Part shown: positions 9,795 through 19,596 of the stretch, in pieces
How the letters are laid out: each line of letters opens with the position of its first letter
Position numbering within the stretch: the first letter of the stretch is position 1
DNA from: Neoarius graeffei
Taxonomy: Eukaryota > Chordata > Actinopteri > Siluriformes > Ariidae
Direction of reading: 5' to 3'
Length of the DNA stretch: 64,000 nucleotides
NCBI RefSeq assembly: GCF_027579695.1
Contig: NC_083586.1
Location: 6,072,001 to 6,136,000, forward strand
The notes under the pieces: model-generated
The model's database searches: none
What the model saw: the letters and a program-made list of their open reading frames with translations, nothing else
Told to the model about the DNA's origin: nothing
Made by a program: the position numbers and the translations under genes

Positions 9795-10864
9795 ATTTAG
9801 TCTGGCAAGTTCAGCATCAATGACAGCTGTTTTTCAGTTGTCATTGATAAGTTGTAAGTCATTTGACAATCCTGTTAACATTGTCCTAACGTTCCAGCTT
9901 GCTATACGAAGTGCTGGAGACTTCCTTTGCTTTGTGCGAGCAGGTGTGCTGAGTATCAGCCTGCTTGTCAAGCACGAGCGCCCTAAGCCACTTACACCCA
10001 AAGGAGCAGCAGACTGTGACAGATCAGCACCCTATTGACTGGGGGCTGCCCAGCTTCAGGCGGGCAGTAGCTGATCAGTGGAGCATGGCGGCTCCTCCCA
10101 CCGTCGGAGTCAGCCTGTGGTGTCCTTTTTCTATGCCAATTGAAATAGGACTTATTACCCATAACTGCTGACTCCCGTGTTGTGCCCTTGCTTGTAACCA
10201 CAAAGATGGAGTGACCTCTCCATGATGCAAAATGCCTGGGCAGGGTTATGGAGATCCTGAGTTGCCCAAGCATCAGGACCCCCCTCTCGGCCTCGGCCGC
10301 CCTCTCTGTTGTTGCCCAAATGAGGATGGGTTCCCTTTTGAGTCTGGTTCCTCTCGAGGTTTCTTCCTCATGTCGTCTGAGGGAGTTTTTCCTTGCCACC
10401 GTCGCCACAGGCTTGCTCATTGGGGATAGATTAGGGATAAAATTAGCTCATGTTTTAAGTCATTCAAATTCTGTAAAGCTGCTTTGCGACAATGTTTATT
10501 GTTAAAAGCGCTATACAAACAAACTTGACTTGACTTGACATGTGGTCCAGAGGAAAGCAGTGCAGTACATCTGGCACCAACTTGGCTGCAGGAGCTGCTG
10601 GAAGAATTGACTGGTAGCCAGGTCAAACCGCCTAACGGGGCTCCGCTCCAAGTTTTCTGTCAGGGTTTACTTCCTTAGCCTTCCACTATCCCTAGCACTC
10701 ACAAGGCAGTGAGACTATTTACCCATAGTTGGTGCCCTTGACAGGTGCTGTCACTCCGGGCCAGAGTGAGCCTGGGAGTAGTGATAGCTAAGGGGTCACT
10801 CCACTCTCCCCACAGCTGGACCATGGCCCTATCAACGGTTGCAGTGTAATGTCATACCAAGGAC
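9276..10864 (-). mobile_element. RTE-like LINE, 5' part (copy in block A)
   Basis: On the minus strand this matches the 5' half of the nearly full-length LINE at 44914-48808, from the 5' leader near 10864 into the endonuclease domain, where it stops abruptly at 9276. The open part (9255-9794) includes DIAALQETRL, YAPTLKSPTETKDKFYNELD, LLGDFNARVG and NENGQRLLELCCARNLCITN, typical of apurinic-like LINE endonucleases. The leader is interrupted by an L2-tail insertion at 10288-10539. The clade is uncertain; the endonuclease resembles RTE-type elements. Confidence 0.8.
10288..10539 (+). mobile_element. L2-like LINE 3' tail insertion
   Basis: A 5'-truncated piece beginning GGCCGCCCTCTCTG and carrying GGTTTCTTCCTCATGTCGTC and GCTGCTTTGCGACAATGTTT. 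It ends in the TTGACTTGACTTGA tail typical of fish L2-like LINEs. The homologous LINE leader at about 48473-48487 lacks it, so it is a secondary insertion. No clean target duplication is visible and a few target bases seem lost. Confidence 0.8.
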
Positions 10865-10882
10865 ATATATAGATAGATAGAG

Positions 10883-11239
10883 GCGGCACAGTGGTGTAGT
10901 GGTTAGCACTGTCGCCTCACAGCAAGAAGGTCCGGGTTCAAACCCCGTGGCCGGCGAGGGCCTTTCTGTGCGGAGTTTGCATGTTCTCCCCGTGTCTGTG
11001 TGGGTTTCCTCCGGGTGCTCCGGTTTCCCCCACAGTCCAAAGACATGCAGGTTAGGTTAACTGGTGACTCTAAATTGACCATGAATGTGAGTGTGAATGT
11101 TGTCTGTGTCTATGTGTCAGCCCTGTGATGACCTGGTGAATTGTCCAGGGTGTACCCCGCCTTTCGCCCGTAGTCAGCTGGGATAGGCTCCAGCTTGCCT
11201 GCGACCCTGTAGAACAGGATAAAGCGGCTGGAGATAATG

Positions 11240-11240
<1 letters not shown>
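10883..11240 (+). mobile_element. tRNA-derived SINE, copy 2
   Basis: Starts GCGGCACAGTGGTGTAGTGG and ends GGCTGGAGATAATGA beside a TA microsatellite. It contains the same core as the other copies (CAAAGACATGCAGGTTAGGT). The corresponding place in block B (about 48810) has no SINE. Confidence 0.92.
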
Positions 11241-11277
<37 letters not shown>

Positions 11278-11278
11278 T
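11241..11278. repeat. TA/GA microsatellite
   Basis: A TA run followed by a GA run. The same compound repeat sits at 48811-48858 in block B and, much expanded, at 28493-28635 in block C. Confidence 0.9.
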
Positions 11279-12618
11279 TTATTCCAAAGATACCATTTAT
11301 TGAAATAGCTGACATGAATTAGCAAACTAATACTGATCGTATATAGCAACGATAGCAGCCAAGGAATAGTTCAATATAACTGGTGATACAATATGTACAA
11401 ATAAGAATCAGTAGTGTATATGATGATAACCAAGGCACCAATGGTGACCAGAAGTAATAAGGTATATCCAAGTTTGCCATGTAGGGGTGAGTGGATGTTA
11501 AAAATGTGATAGGGAAACCACATGCTTGTGAGAGTGTGTGTGTGTGTGGAATGCGAATGGAATGCAGCCGTGCCCAAAAGGTGGATGGTCAGCACAGAAA
11601 GGGCGTGCGAAATTGAACAAAGGAATCTGTAGTTCAAACTAGACTTGGCTCGGCCTTAAACCCAAATTCTACTCAAATCCCAATGTTGAGGAGTGAAGTA
11701 CAATGGAGGGAGTTAAAAAGAGAGAGAGAGAGAACACATGCACAAAATAACTAAATACTGATCATAAATAAAGTAAATCAAACAACACGTGGTCTAAGAC
11801 CGACTTTCATATGAATCAAAATGTGAACATTTAAATCATAAATGAATTCAAATAAAGAACACTATTAACTAACTGCAAGTAAAAACTAACACATTTTGCC
11901 CAGATGCTAGCCTCACTTGGGTGATCGCTCTTGTTAGCAATTGAAGTGTGCCTTCTCCGAAGATTGCGCGGGATGCGGATCCAGGATGAAGACGATTTTG
12001 TTCCTTACAGCTCGTCAGCTGAAGATCCTCTGTGTCCTGTTGGCTGTCCGATAATCTAGAAGGAATCTTGTTTATAATTCATTGACACTGAAAAAGGGAA
12101 AAGGAATCTGGTTGCCTTTTCTCTTTGAAACACTGTGTGAGCTGCAGTAACTAATCAGTTCAATTATTATTACAACTCTGCAAAGGTCAAATACATTGAA
12201 CTTTGGCTAAAGTCCGGTATCAATAGCTGGTTCTTCATTCTCTGTCCTTCTGTAGCACCAATGCACGGCTTCTCTTTCACTTGTGGAATCCACTGCCAGA
12301 GAGGAAATCCACCACCAGAGAGACAGAATTTTGGTGCCGCCACTGGTTTTGGTATCTGGTATCATCTCTGTCCAATACAGTTACAGGGATTCAGAAGAAT
12401 GGGCGGAGATAGAACATGGCGTTGAGTACAGAGATTAGTGTGTTCAAACTGTACTGTGAAAGGGTTACTATGGTTATGGGCATGGTAGCCGGCCCTACAT
12501 CAGATGTTGGAAGAACAGCTGGATGCACTGGCACACATTTTGCCTGGTGTAGTGAAAACCTGGACCCTTACCCTTTCCCTCTGTACAGGTTTGAGCCCAC
12601 AGTGTTAAAAAATAGGTG
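11279..12618. repeat. tRNA-Glu(TTC) block, copy A, left part
   Basis: Runs from TTTATTCCAAAGATACCATT to GTGTTAAAAAATAGGTG, where the Gmr1 element begins. It matches 48859-50051 plus 54143-54316 (block B) and, inverted, 25500-28490 (block C). About 26 bp after GCCGCCACTGG are missing relative to B and C. No coding sequence is visible. It serves here as an uninterrupted reference for the LINE inserted in B (site near 12444) and the Tc1 inserted in C (site near 12495). Confidence 0.85.
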
Positions 12619-12941
12619 TGTGGCAGCAGGGGCGTGGTCAAGCGCCGGTCTGTGACAGGAGGGCGGAGTCGGGGAAGGTAAGTGGCAGAATCGCTACACC
12701 TGAGGGTAATTAACCTGTGTTTTGTGTGTGTTTTCCCCAGTAAACCGCGCCCTACTTAAGGAGGGAGAGGGAGAGTGGAAGGGAGCTTTTTCCCCAGCGG
12801 AGACGACAGTGTGTGTGCGTGCGTGTCTCTGACTGTTGGTTAACATTGTTAGACTGAAAAGTACGGCAATAAAGCCTTCTGTTGATCTTGATCTCTGTCC
12901 TGCCGTCCTCTGTGTTCCACCTTCACGCTATTCACGCTACA
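12619..12941 (+). repeat. 5' LTR of the Gmr1-type element
   Basis: A 323-bp LTR opening TGTGGCAG and closing CACGCTACA (TG...CA ends). It contains a CTACTTAAGG promoter-like stretch and an AATAAA polyadenylation signal in GGCAATAAAGCC. Confidence 0.94.
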
Positions 12942-12942
12942 G

Positions 12943-12960
12943 TGGTGCCAAAACCCGGGA
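12943..12960 (+). promoter_or_regulatory. Primer binding site (tRNA-Phe type)
   Basis: TGGTGCCAAAACCCGGGA lies one base after the 5' LTR. It is complementary, with one mismatch, to the 3' end of vertebrate tRNA-Phe with CCA. The related fragment at 58837 has the closer TGGTGCCGAAACCCGGGA. Confidence 0.8.
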
Positions 12961-12986
12961 AGGTGGAGCATCAGTCCTGCAGCCCC

Positions 12987-14320
12987 ATGGAATCCTCCCC
13001 GTTCGTGGACTTGGTCCACGCCCTCGCCCCGGCTCAGCAGAGCCAGCACCAGGCACTCGTCACGCTCCGGAAGGAGCAGGAGCGCCGCTTCGAAGCCCTG
13101 GTGCTGGCTCAGCAGGAAGATCGAGAGGCGTTCCGGCGTCTCCTCACGTCGGCGGGGTCCACCAGCGCCCCGGCCGCGGGCCCGTCTCCCCTCACCTTAA
13201 CCAAGATGGGCCTGCAGGACGACCCCGAGGCTTTCATCACATTGTTCGAGCAGGTCGCCGAAGCCTCGGGGTGGCTGATGGAGCAGTGCGCGGCGCGCCT
13301 CCTCCCCCTCCTGATGGGAGAAGCGCAGCTGGCCGCACTACAGCTCCCCACCGATCGCCGGCTGGCCTACGCCGACCTTCACCGGGCTGTCCTCCAGCGC
13401 GTGGGGCGCACGCCGGAGCAGCAGCACCAGCGCTTCCGTGCGCTGCGGATGGAGGAAGTTGGCAGCCTGTTCGCGTTTGGCCAGCAGCTCCGGGACGCCT
13501 GCTGGTGGTGGCTGAGGGCTGAATATCGCGACGCCGAGGGAATCATCGACCAGGTGGCGCTGGAACAGTTCATCGCCCGCTTACCAGCCGGAACCGCGGA
13601 GTGGGTCCAGTGCCACCTCCCGGCGTCGCTGGATCAGGCCGTAGGACTGGCGGAGGATCATCTGGCAGCTGTTCCGGTGGCAGGACAACCAACGACATCG
13701 TCTTCTCTCTCTTCTTCTCTCTCTCTTTCTCCCCCCCTCCTCCCGTGTCCCGTCCTCGCCCCATTCCCCCACCACGGAGGCGGGGGCCAGCTCCACCCCA
13801 GCCGGCCCGCCACACCCGTGGTGCCCTCCCGTTTCTCCCTTCTGTGTCTGTCTCTCCCCCCCCTCAGGTGAGTGAGCCTCAGAACACAGCTGCAGAGGGA
13901 AGGCCCGGGCCGGTTTGCTGGCGCTGCGGGGAACCGGGCCACCTGCAACAACAGTGTGCAGCGATGGAGGTGGGGGCGGTGGTGCGGATCCCCTACGCGC
14001 CAGAGGCTGCCCTCGATCGGGCCGGAGCGTATCGCATTACGGTAAGTGTACAAGGGGCTACATATCAGGCGTTGGTGGATTCAGGCTGCAATCAGACCTC
14101 GATCCGCCAAAGCCTGGTGCAAGACGAGGCATTGGGGGGAGCACAAGGGGTGAAGGTGTTGTGTGTGCATGGGGATATTCACAGCTACCCGTTGGTGTCG
14201 GTCCACATATTTTTCAGAGGGGAAAAATCAATAGTGAAGGCGGTGGTTAATCCTCACCTTACCCACTCTTTGATCTTGGGGACCGATTGGCCGGGATTTC
14301 GGGGTTTGATGGCACACCTA
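12987..14320 (+). pseudogene. Gmr1-type gag and protease region (fossil)
   Basis: The gag region opens with MESSPFVDLVHALAPAQQSQ. It has a glutamine- and arginine-rich coiled-coil-like stretch, a proline/serine-rich linker and a zinc knuckle CWRCGEPGHLQQQC near 13915-13957, which in this family binds RNA. A retropepsin-like active-site motif (ALVDSGCNQTSI) follows near 14070. The parts are recognisable and in the expected order. The region belongs to a broken element and is reported only as a fossil. Confidence 0.85.
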
Positions 14321-14479
14321 GTAAAGAGTGGGTCCTGCCGGTTGATAGGGGAGGGTCCCGGTGTCGCTTTGGCGGGAGCTGCGGTCGCAGAGCCATCTAC
14401 GTCATCTCCGCGACAGAGGGAGGAGCCCCCGGCCCCTCCTCTTTCTATTGGGGAATCCCTCGCGGATTTCCCACTGGAA

Positions 14480-15620
14480 CAATCACGAGACGAGACTCTG
14501 CGACACGCGTTTGACCAAGTGAGAGTAATCGATGGTCAAACGCTCCAGCCGAACACCACCCCGTCCTTCCCCTATTTTTCCATTTTGAAGGATAGGTTAT
14601 ACCGAGTGACGCAGGACACTCAGACGAAAGAGCGAGTCACCCAGTTGTTAATTCCAAAGAGCCCCTGGAATTGGTATTCCAGGCGGCTCACTTTAATCCC
14701 ATGGCTGGACACCTCGGGTAGGATAAGACACTCGCCCGGATAATGGCCCGATTCTATTGGCCGGGGATTCGTGGCGACGTCCGTAAGTGGTGTACGGCGT
14801 GCCGCGAATGCCAGTTAGTAAATCCAGCGGCCATTCCAAAAGCGCCCTTGCGCCCCCTACCATTAATCGAGACCCCGTTCAAAAGAATTGGGATGGATGT
14901 CGTCGGGCCATTAGATCGGTCAACACGAGGGTACCGCTTTATATTGGTTCTGGTGGACTATGCAACGCGATACCCGGAAGCGGTGCCTCTTCGCAATATC
15001 TCAGCACGCAGTATTGCAGAGGCCCTCTTCCACGTCATCTTCCGGGTTGGAATCCCGAAAGGGATTCTGACTGACCAGGGCACCTCGTTTATGTCACGAA
15101 CACTGAGCGAACTGTATGGGCTACTGGGTATTAAGCCGATCCGCACCAGCGTTTATCACCCACAGACGGACGGTTAATTGAACGGTTCAATCGCACCCTC
15201 AAGAATATTATCAAAAAATTCGTAAGTGAGGACACACGTAACTGGGATAAGTGGCTCGAACCCTTGTTATTTGCAGTGTGAGAGGTCCCCCAAGCCTTCA
15301 CGGGGTTCTCCCCATTTGAATTATTATATGGGCGTAAGCCGCGCGGCATCTTAGATGTGCTGCAGGAAAATTGGGAGGAGGGACCTTCACAGAGCAAAAA
15401 CGAGATTCAGTACATTATGGATCTGCACGCAAAACTCCACACGCGCACCCACCTAACTCAGGAGAATTTGCGGCAGGCCCAGGAATGGCAAACCCGCCTG
15501 TACAACAAGGGCACGCGCCTTAGAGAGTTCACTCCGGGAGATAAGGTACTCGTCCTGTTGCCCACGTCGAGCTCCAAATTAATCGCCAAGTGGCAAGGAC
15601 CATTTGAGGTCACACGGTGA
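14480..15620 (+). pseudogene. Gmr1-type integrase region (fossil)
   Basis: It contains the zinc-binding (HHCC-type) region ending CTACRECQLVN, a DDE core with MDVVGPLD, VDYATRYPEAVPL and TDQGTSFMS, and a C-terminal part with DKVLVLLPTSSSKL typical of Gypsy integrases. Its position upstream of reverse transcriptase is what identifies the Gmr1 group. Broken fossil copy. Confidence 0.87.
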
Positions 15621-15718
15621 GTCGGGGACGTCGACTATGAGGTTAGGCGAATGGACGGGAGGGGGCGCTACAGATCTACCACCTCAATCTGCTAAAACTC
15701 TGGAACGAGGAGGTCCCC

Positions 15719-17311
15719 ATGGCATTGGTGTTGGTAGTTCCAGAGAAGGCAGAGCTGGGGCCGGAGGTCCAAAAAGGGACATTGGCATCGCGTACCTCTC
15801 CGGTCCCCTGTGGAGACCACCTCTCCCCGACCCAACTCACGGAGGTCGCCCAGTTGCAGGCCGAGTTTTCGGATGTGTTCTCGCCCCTGCCCGGTCGCAC
15901 TAACCTCATAGAACACCACATAGAGACGCCCCCGGGGGTGGTAGTGCGTAGCCGTCCTTATAGATTACCCGAACACAAAAAAAAGGTGGTTCGGGAAGAA
16001 CTTCAGGCCATGCTCGAAATGGGCATCGTCGAGGAGTCCCACAGTGACTGGAGCAGCCCGGTGGTCTTGGTTCCTAAGGCCGACGGCTCGGTCCGGTTCT
16101 GTGTGGACTATAGAAAAGTCAACGCGGTGTCTAAATTCGACGCGTACCCAATGCCTCATATTGATGAGCTGCTCGATCGACTAGGCACGGCTCGCTTTTA
16201 CTCGACACTGGATTTGACGAAGGGATATTGGCAGATCCCCTTGACTCCATTATCCTGGGAAAAAATGGCCTTTTCCACACCGTTCGGCTTACACCAGTTC
16301 GTCACACTTCCGTTTGGGCTGTTTGGGGCACCCGCTACGTTTCAGCGGCTGATGGACCGGGTCCTCCGGCCCCACGCCACCTACGCGGCCGCTTACCTAG
16401 ACGACATCATTATTTATAGTAATGACTGGCAGCGGCACCTGCAACACCTGAGGGCCATCCTTAGGTCACTGAGGCGGGCGGGGCTCACTGCCAACCCGAA
16501 GAAGTGTGCGATTGGGCGGGTGGAAGTATGGTATCTGGGCTTCCACTTGGGTAACGGGCAGGTGCATCCCCAAATTAATAAGACAGCAGCGATTGTGGCC
16601 TGCCCGAGGCCCAAGACCAAAAAGGGGGTGAGACAGTTCCTGGGGCTGGCTGGCTATTATCGTAGGTTTATACCTAATTATTCGGACGTCACCAGCCCGC
16701 TAACTGACCTCACTAAAAAGGGGGCGCCAGATCCGGTCCAGTGGATGGAGCAGTGCCAGCGGGCTTTCTCTGAGGTAAAGGCTGCACTGTGTGGGGGGCC
16801 ACTTTTGCACTCCCCTGACTTCTCTCTCCCTTTTTTGTTGCAGACGGATGCGTCGGACAGAGGACTGGGAGCCGTTTTGTCCCAGCAGGTGGAGGGAGAG
16901 GATCGCCCCGTCCTATACATCAGCCGAAAGCTGTCAGTGCGTGAGGGGTGCTACAGCACAATCGAGAAAGAGTGCCTGGCGATCAAGTGGGCGGTCCTCG
17001 CCCTCCGTTACTACCTGCTGGGGCGCTCTTTCACCCTCTGTTTGGACCATGCACCCCTCCAGTGGCTCCACCGCATGAAGGATGCCAACGTGCGGATCAC
17101 CTGTTGGTATCTGGCACTCCAACCCTTCAACTTCAAGGTGGTCCACAGGCCGGGGGCGCAGATGGTCGTGGCGGACTTCCTCTCCCGTCAAGGGGGGGAG
17201 AGTCGGCTGCGGGTTATGTGGCAGTGGGGGCGTGGTCAAGCACCGGTCTGTGACAGGAGGGCGGAGTCGGGGAAGGTAAGTGGCAGAATTGCTACACCTG
17301 AGGGTAATTAA
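15719..17311 (+). pseudogene. Gmr1-type reverse transcriptase and RNase H region (fossil)
   Basis: Reverse transcriptase motifs are visible from about 15950: SDWSSPVVLVPKADGSVRFC, LDLTKGYWQIPL, FGLFGAPATFQRLMDRVL and the YLDD box near 16397. RNase H follows from about 16840 (TDASDRGLGAVLSQ). This is the longest open stretch in the element and ends at the 3' LTR. It is part of a fossil with breaks elsewhere. Confidence 0.9.
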
Positions 17312-17539
17312 CCTGTGTTTTGTGTGTGTTTTCCCCAGTAAACCGCACCCTACTTAAGGAGGGAGAGGGAGAGCGGAAGGGAGCTTTTTCCCCAGCAGAG
17401 ACGACAGTGTGTGTGCGTGCGTGTCTCTGACTGTTGGTTAACATTGTTAGACTGAAAAGTACGGCAATAAAGCCTTCTGTTGATCTTGATCTCTGTCCTG
17501 CCGTCCTCTGTGCTCCACCCACACGCTATTCACGCTACA
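17217..17539 (+). repeat. 3' LTR of the Gmr1-type element
   Basis: A 323-bp LTR, about 97% identical by eye to 12619-12941. It is preceded by a purine tract (AAGGGGGGGAGAG) that would serve as the second-strand primer site. Confidence 0.94.
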
Positions 17540-17544
17540 AGGTG

Positions 17545-17955
17545 TAACGCTGAACACTGGCTGCTGTGGTCAGATTCAGAGTACAGCCTTTGTTGGAGTT
17601 AACAAAAACCCAGGCCCAGGATCTTAGATGGGGTAAGAGAGAGCTAAGCCGAGTAAGCCAAGAGTGAATCCTGGAATCTTCTGCACTATCATGAGACTTC
17701 TTGTCCCATCATGACACCAAAAGGACTCGAAAGCATGAGCTGATAGAATGAAGATTTCACTCAAGGTCATGTGACTTGCAACTCAAGTGACACAACAAAG
17801 ACTCATTCCCATACCAGGAGTCGAACCCAGGCCTCCTGGGTGAAAACCAGGAATCCTGACCACTCGACCATATGGGACAGCCTTCATGTGTAAAGGCCGC
17901 CTTTGAAGTGCTTAGGTCATTGGTGAGAACTCAGGCATTTTCCAGAAAAGTAGCT
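17545..17955. repeat. tRNA-Glu(TTC) block, copy A, right part
   Basis: Continues the block after the Gmr1 insertion (TAACGCTGAACACTGGCTGC) through a tRNA-Glu gene to AGAAAAGTAGCT, where a SINE begins. It matches 54317-54735 and, inverted, 25069-25500. Confidence 0.87.
17806..17877 (-). tRNA. tRNA-Glu(TTC), copy A
   Basis: The minus strand reads TCCCATATGGTCGAGTGGTC, anticodon TTC in CCTGGTTTTCACCCAGG, and ends GACTCCTGGTATGGGAA; 72 bases. Acceptor, D, anticodon and T arms all pair. Relative to the usual vertebrate gene there are a few changes in the D arm and T stem. It is one of three copies (others 25154 and 54580) embedded in the same flanks, so it was copied as part of a larger block and not by retroposition. 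Confidence 0.88.
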
Positions 17956-18308
17956 CATCTCTAGCCGCTTTATCCTGTTCGACAGGGTCGCAGGCAAGCT
18001 GGAGCCTATCCCAGCTGACTACGGGCGAAAGGCGGGGTACACCCTGGACAAGTCGCCAGGTCATCACAGGGCTTACACATAGACACAGACAACCATTCAC
18101 ACCTACAGTCAATTTAGAGTCACCAGTTAACCTAACCTGCATGTCTTTGGACTGTGGGGGAAACCAGAGCACCCAGAGGAAACCCACGCGGACACAGGGA
18201 GAACACGCAAACTCCGCACAGAAAGGCCCTCGCCGGCCATGGGGCTCGAACCCAGACCTTCTTGCTGTGAGGCGACAGCGCTAACCACTACACCACCGTG
18301 CCGCCCGG
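17956..18308 (-). mobile_element. tRNA-derived SINE, copy 3 (shared with block C)
   Basis: On the minus strand it runs from the GGGCGGCACGGTGGTGTAGT head to the CTAGAGATG tail. It sits at exactly the same place and orientation within the block as the SINE at 24729-25075, after AGAAAAGTAGCT, so the two are one ancestral insertion. Block B lacks it. The far-side target duplication here (AAAAGTGGGC) has decayed. Confidence 0.9.
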
Positions 18309-18339
18309 AAAAGTGGGCATAAAAGTGGGTGCTCAGTAG

Positions 18340-19595
18340 TGGCCTTGAGCGTCGGCCGCACTGGCAGGCTGCTGTTCATCCAGGACACCACCTCTGGGCG
18401 CTGTTTCTTGTGTGACACTGGTGCGCAGAAGAGCATTCTACCTGTATCGATGCTGGACATCCTAGCGAATGGATTTGGCCTCCCCCCCAGAGGCCGCTAA
18501 CGGCAGCCCCATATGCACTTACGGCATGCATCACTTGGAGCTGTGTTTCAGCAGTCAGCGGTTTAACTGGAACTTTATCACGGCCAAAGTGGCTGTCCCC
18601 ATCCTGGGTGCGGATTTTCTATGCACTTATGGCTGCTGGTGGATGTCAAAAACCGTTGCTTGATTGACGCCACCACGTTCTCTTCATACAACTGCACTCT
18701 CAGTGGTGTAGACTCCATCAGACTGTCTAGTGTGCTCTCATAGGCTGACGAGTTTCATCGCCTGCTCGCAGAGTTTCTAGCACTCACGCAGCCCACATTT
18801 TTGTCATCTACTGCCAAGCATGGGGTGGAGCACCACATCGCCACCACTGGCCCACCTGTCTACGCCCAGGCACGATGGCTAGATCCAGCTAAGATGGCCA
18901 TTGCCAGGGCTGAGTTTGACAGCATGGAACACCTTGGCATCATCCGCCGCTCCAACAGCCCATGGGCTTCGCCCCTCCACATGGTTCCCAAGCCCGCCAG
19001 CAGGTGGCGCCCCGTGGTGATTACCGCAGACTTAATGATGCTAGAACGTCAGACCGCTATCCAGTGCCTCACATCCAGGATTTTTCAACATGCCTGGCAG
19101 GCAAGGTTATTTTTTCTAAGGTGGACCTCATCCGTGGATACCACCAGGTTCCTGTCCATCCACTTGATGTGCCCAAAACAGCAGTGATCACCCCTTTTGG
19201 ACTGTTCGAGTTCTTGAGGATGCCTTTCGGCCTTAAAAATGCTGCCCAGACCTTCCAGCGCCTCATGGACTCCGTACTGTGTGATCTGCCTTTTCTGTTT
19301 GTTTACCTGGATGAAATCCTTTTGGCCAGCACTTCCAAAACCCAGCACCTGGCCCACCTGCGGATCCTTTTTGAGTGTCTCAGTCAGCACGGACTTATCA
19401 TCAACCCAGCTAAGTGCCAGTTTGGTTTGACCACTGTTATCTTCCTGGGTCATCGCATCACCAAGGACGGGGCCATGCGACTCCCGTCTAAGGTTGCCGC
19501 GATCTCAAACTTCCCACGGCCCATCATGGTGCGGTCCCTGCAGGAGTTCCTGGGAATGGTGAACTTTTACCACCACTTTATTGATGATGCGGAAC
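18340..19595 (+). mobile_element. Ty3/Gypsy fragment: protease and reverse transcriptase (fossil)
   Basis: A different Gypsy family from Gmr1. It has a protease-like CDTGAQKSILPVSMLDI near 18415 and reverse transcriptase motifs PWASPLHMVPKPASRWRP, VIFSKVDLIRGYHQVPVHPL, FGLKNAAQTFQRLMDSVL, a YLDE box near 19312 and FLGHRI. No LTRs are visible and both ends are cut; the right end abuts a Gmr1 fragment. It contains several breaks and is an old remnant. I did not assign a precise clade. Confidence 0.85.
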
Positions 19596-19596
19596 A

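Larger units (their letters stand above)
12619..17539 (+). mobile_element. Ty3/Gypsy (Gmr1-type) element, nearly full length, broken
   Basis: A 4.9-kb LTR retrotransposon fossil with both LTRs, a 5-bp target duplication AGGTG (12614-12618 and 17540-17544), a primer binding site and a purine-rich tract before the 3' LTR. Internal order is gag, protease, integrase, reverse transcriptase, RNase H. Integrase ahead of reverse transcriptase is the hallmark of the Gmr1 group of deuterostome Gypsy elements. The two LTRs differ at about ten positions by eye (about 3%), suggesting a fairly recent insertion. The coding region has a few breaks, so it looks inactive. The equivalent site is empty in blocks B (about 54312) and C (about 25490). 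Confidence 0.95.

Noticed and set aside
11279-12360. Block core as an LTR, with TGGTGCCGCCACTGG as a primer site
   Set aside because: No second copy in the expected place and no internal coding region; the primer-site resemblance is short.
12836-13522. 228-residue proline/arginine-rich frame overlapping gag
   Set aside because: Alternative frame of GC-rich gag sequence; no conserved motif.
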